Position numbers and translations under genes: made by a program. From Burkholderia sp. IMCC1007 (GTDB lineage: Bacteria > Pseudomonadota > Gammaproteobacteria > Burkholderiales > Burkholderiaceae), in assembly GCF_027257875.1 (NCBI RefSeq), contig NZ_JAPVQY010000001.1:248001-312000 (forward strand): a DNA stretch of 64,000 bases, given 5' to 3'. The notes beneath the pieces are model-generated. The model was not told the DNA's origin and did not search any database. It was given only the letters and a program-made list of their open reading frames with translations. Each line of letters opens with the position of its first letter. The stretch's first letter is position 1. Of the stretch, positions 61,899-64,000 are shown in pieces.

Positions 61899-62021
61899 GG
61901 TGCATGTCCTGATCTAAGCGTTGCTGGCAGATGTAGAAGGGGCATTTCATGTTGGCGTGTGGATGCGATGGTCATGCAAGGACACGTCACGTCTCATGAA
62001 TCAATCCCGCAAATGATGCTG

Positions 62022-62038
62022 TATAGGATAAACCTATA
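62022..62038. promoter_or_regulatory. Inverted repeat TATAGG-ATAAA-CCTATA
   Basis: Perfect 6-bp arms in the 422-bp divergent region 61899-62320, 124 bp before the flavoprotein start. The right side continues to CCTATATCG, which matches the arm of the second repeat at 62236-62255. Confidence 0.55.
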
Positions 62039-62235
62039 TCGAATGATATGTTCGAGGGCGGTGGATGTCAAGAAATCCTAATGTCCTGGTCCAGTCTGGG
62101 GTCGCGATGCGAGCCGATAGTGGCGTGGGGCGGCATGGTGTGGGGTTCTCCGGCGATTCACCTGCCCCCGGGTTGCTGACCCGGATGTTCGACAGGAACG
62201 AGCTTCTTGACTTGCATGATCCCGAGTAGGATTAT

Positions 62236-62255
62236 GCGATATAAATCTATATCGC
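62236..62255. promoter_or_regulatory. Inverted repeat GCGATATA-AATC-TATATCGC
   Basis: Perfect 8-bp arms, 66 bp before the decarboxylase-like start. Together with the repeat at 62022 it looks like the operator pair of a dimeric repressor; no regulator gene is present in the window nearby. Confidence 0.65.
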
Positions 62256-62320
62256 CGATCCCGGATCGATGTCGGGCCGTCAGGGCGTCGATGTTTTTTC
62301 AGCAACGAATGGGAGCAACA

Positions 62321-63313
62321 ATGAGCAAGCTTCAACTTTCCGTCGCGGTGGGCAATTACGACCGGATCAGGCCGTTGGTCGACGGCGACGTTCAAATCGA
62401 GGGCGTGGACCCGATCTTCATGCTGCAGGACCCTGAGGAGATCTTTTTTCGGGCGTTCAGGCATGCGGACTACGATATCTGCGAACTTTCGCTGAGCAGC
62501 TACTCGGTGAAGACCGCGGCCGGGACGTCACCGTACATTGCCGTTCCGGTATTTCCGTCGCGAGCGTTCCGGCACACGTCGATTTATGTGCGGGCGGACC
62601 GCGGCATCGATAGTCCTGCCGATTTGAAGGGCAAGCGCATTGGCGTGCCCGAGTATCAGTTGACGGCTAACGTCTGGGTACGCCTCTTTCTCGAGGAGGA
62701 TTACGGCGTCAAGGCTGCGGATGTGACGTGGGTGCGAGGCGGCTACGAAGACGCGACGCGAGTCGAGAAGATCACGCTGAACCTGCCTGAAGACGTCCGG
62801 CTCGAGAATGCGCCCGAAGGGAGGACGATCTCGGACCTTCTGGCGGCAGGGGAAATCGATGCGGTCATCGGTCCGCGCGCGCCGTCGTGCTTCGACCGTG
62901 GGCACCCGGAGGTCAAGTATCTCTTCGATGACCCACACAAAGCGGCCGCCGACTGGTATTCGCGTACGAAGCTTTTCCCGATCATGCACACGCTCGGCAT
63001 CAGGAAGACGCTCGTGGAGCGTCATCCGTGGTTGCCGGGAGCAGTGATGAAAGGGTTCGAGAAGTCCAAAGCTCTTGCGTTGAAGCGGTTGAGTGATACG
63101 TCCGCCACGAAGATTACGCTGCCGTTCGTCGAAGACCAATTGCGCGCTGCCCGCAAGCTGATGGGCACCGATTTCTGGTCGTACGGGTTCGCGGAAAACG
63201 AGCGGATTGTCGATCGCTTCCTGGAACGCCATTATGCCGAGGGGCTGTCCAGCCGTCGGCTGGAAGCTCGGGAGCTTTTCCACCCGTCTACGCTCGAAAG
63301 CTTCGCGATCTGA
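62321..63313 (+). CDS. 4,5-dihydroxyphthalate decarboxylase-like protein (binding-protein fold)
   Basis: A 330-residue cytoplasmic protein without signal peptide. MSKLQLSVAVGNYDRIRPLVDGDVQIEGVDPIFMLQDPEEIFFRAFRHADYDICELSLSSY, VPVFPSRAFRHTSIYVRADRGIDSPADLKGKRIGVPEYQLTANVWVRLFLEEDYGV and TVxEx-type late segments match the Pht5/dihydroxyphthalate decarboxylase family, which shares the periplasmic-binding-protein fold. GGGAG precedes the ATG. Members remove a carboxyl from a hydroxylated aromatic acid, but many in the family have unknown substrates. Confidence 0.88.
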   Translation: MSKLQLSVAVGNYDRIRPLVDGDVQIEGVDPIFMLQDPEEIFFRAFRHADYDICELSLSSYSVKTAAGTSPYIAVPVFPSRAFRHTSIYVRADRGIDSPADLKGKRIGVPEYQLTANVWVRLFLEEDYGVKAADVTWVRGGYEDATRVEKITLNLPEDVRLENAPEGRTISDLLAAGEIDAVIGPRAPSCFDRGHPEVKYLFDDPHKAAADWYSRTKLFPIMHTLGIRKTLVERHPWLPGAVMKGFEKSKALALKRLSDTSATKITLPFVEDQLRAARKLMGTDFWSYGFAENERIVDRFLERHYAEGLSSRRLEARELFHPSTLESFAI

Positions 63314-63337
63314 TCGCCGACGGCCGGAGTAGTGATT

Positions 63338-63372
63338 GCTGAGAGTTGGCGTGTAGTCGCCAAACTCTCAGC
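63338..63372. terminator. Hairpin after the decarboxylase-like gene
   Basis: GCTGAGAGTTGGCG (63338-63351) pairs with 63358-63372 around a 6-nt loop, with one bulged base. It starts 25 bp past the stop and precedes the convergent SDR remnant, so it probably ends transcription from the left. Confidence 0.6.
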
Positions 63373-63426
63373 AGGCGCGGTATTGGGCCCTGACGCTCGA
63401 AGAGGTTGCCCTCGTACGCGTCGTCA

Positions 63427-63578
63427 GGCGCGATAGACGGGCGCGCAGCCCAGCGTTTCAGGATTGTTGCTGACGATGACGACGTTGGCGCCTTCCTCGA
63501 AAAATAGCCGCGCGGAGAAGCCAAGCCGATCCCGCTGTCTGCGCCGGTAATGACCGCGACCTTGTCTTTCAATTGCAT
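63427..63578 (-). pseudogene. Truncated, frameshifted SDR gene (5' fragment)
   Basis: From ATG 63578 the frame reads MQLKDKVAVITGADSGIGLAS, a normal SDR cofactor motif. A shift of one frame then gives ARLFFEEGANVVIVSNNPETLGCAPVYRA and a stop near 63427. Only about 50 of 250 residues remain and the frame is broken, so this is a dead fragment. Confidence 0.8.
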
Positions 63579-63602
63579 GCGATGCTGGAGGAGTATTCGG
63601 CA

Positions 63603-64000
63603 TCAATACAACACGCTGCCGAGATTGATACTGCCAGCGCGCTCACGTGTCGCAACGACCTTTTCCTTCCCATCCTTGCGAACCCGAAGTTCGATTGTGG
63701 ATGTCCGTGTAGTCAGGCCCGAAAACCGGAAGTCGCCGAAATGGTCGGTTGTGGTCGTACGCTCGCTTCCATCTGCGGAGTCGTGCAGGACAACTTCAGC
63801 GCCCTCCAGATTGCGCAGTTTGCCGTCGCCCAAGTCTTCGCAAAGGTTGCCGGCAACTAGATGGCTGAGTGCATCGTCAAGATTCTTATAAAAGACGCGA
63901 GGCTTGGTGCCCAGTTCAGGGCGAAGCACGGACAAATGCTCTTTCTCGACCATTTCCGCCAGTTGGGTGCTTGTTGCATTCACCGCTCGGAGTGCTTTGG
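63603..64000 (-). CDS. C-terminal part of an iron-sulfur electron-transfer protein, N-terminus beyond the window
   Basis: About 132 residues up to the right edge, with no convincing start inside (GTG 63983 is internal to the same open frame). The text VEKEHLSVLRPELGTKPRVFYKNLDDALSHLVAGN matches the region after the clusters in 4Fe-4S ferredoxin-type subunits of molybdopterin oxidoreductases. It is followed by a carboxypeptidase-regulatory-like beta-sandwich: CEDLGDGKLRNLEGAEVVLHDSADGSERTTTTDHFGDFRFSGLTTRTSTIELRVRKDGKEKVVATRERAGSINLGSVLY. No cluster-binding Cys is in the visible part. A large oxidoreductase subunit is expected further right. Confidence 0.65.
   Translation of the reverse strand, partial: KALRAVNATSTQLAEMVEKEHLSVLRPELGTKPRVFYKNLDDALSHLVAGNLCEDLGDGKLRNLEGAEVVLHDSADGSERTTTTDHFGDFRFSGLTTRTSTIELRVRKDGKEKVVATRERAGSINLGSVLY

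Noticed and set aside
1..64000. CRISPR arrays, tRNA or rRNA genes, insertion sequences, phage genes
   Set aside because: No regularly spaced direct repeats, cloverleaf with CCA-type end, rRNA stretch, transposase, integrase or phage structural gene was recognised when reading both strands; no dedicated search program was run.

Overview
The window is high-GC proteobacterial DNA that reads as Burkholderia, most likely the Burkholderia cepacia complex and a secondary replicon. The reasons are codon bias, two 'Gram-negative porin' genes, many LysR/MarR/MerR regulators, a DUF3331 protein, an RdgC gene and large numbers of catabolic oxidoreductases. The species assignment is inference. No rRNA, tRNA, CRISPR array, transposase or phage gene was seen.

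Layout. 0-2.4 kb: a sialidase/BNR-type exported protein cut by the left edge, then a translationally coupled hydrolase-marR pair with two operators. 2.6-11.8 kb: organosulfur acquisition. A sulfonate-binding protein and a frameshifted SsuD-like monooxygenase converge on a six-gene operon (GNAT, two family-3 binding proteins, a fused permease-ATPase, two flavin monooxygenases). That gene set resembles the Bacillus ytmI/tcy/cmo S-alkylcysteine salvage operon. 12.1-17.5 kb: an mqsRA toxin-antitoxin pair, a DadA-like FAD oxidase, rdgC and a DoeB-like zinc deacylase, with pieces of the deacylase 3' end repeated twice downstream. 17.8-24.7 kb: a membrane diguanylate cyclase, then a Tat-exported molybdenum hydroxylase (IorB/IorA) with a triheme cytochrome c. 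24.8-28 kb: envelope genes (glycine-tail lipoprotein, membrane protein, Pal-like lipoprotein, porin).

28-32.8 kb: two LysR/target pairs (a catalytically odd SDR; methylmalonate-semialdehyde dehydrogenase). 32.8-37.8 kb: an epimerase, a frameshifted DJ-1/PfpI protein, a chloroperoxidase-type hydrolase and two tandem MerR regulators. Four promoters here have the 19-bp spacer diagnostic of MerR control, so this looks like a small local regulon, with decayed gene remnants between. 38.4-45.9 kb: a porin, a cyclase-family hydrolase, an acyl-CoA ligase, a LysR gene and a DUF485/SSS acetate-type symporter. 46-54.6 kb: a FUSC exporter, DJ-1, two oxidoreductases around twin TetR-type operators, an AEC carrier, an ABM monooxygenase, a truncated oxidoreductase, a DUF3331 protein and a fumarylacetoacetate-hydrolase-family enzyme.

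54.7-64 kb: a gamma-alpha-beta FAD dehydrogenase complex (gluconate/glucose dehydrogenase type, triheme cytochrome), a crotonase-family enzyme with a clear Tat signal peptide, a ketosteroid-dehydrogenase-like flavoprotein, a dihydroxyphthalate-decarboxylase-like protein, a broken SDR and the end of an iron-sulfur protein. From 43.6 to 59 kb, G/C-rich inverted repeats of one recognisable family lie in front of several of these genes, suggesting one regulon for an uncharacterised catabolic pathway that acts partly in the periplasm.
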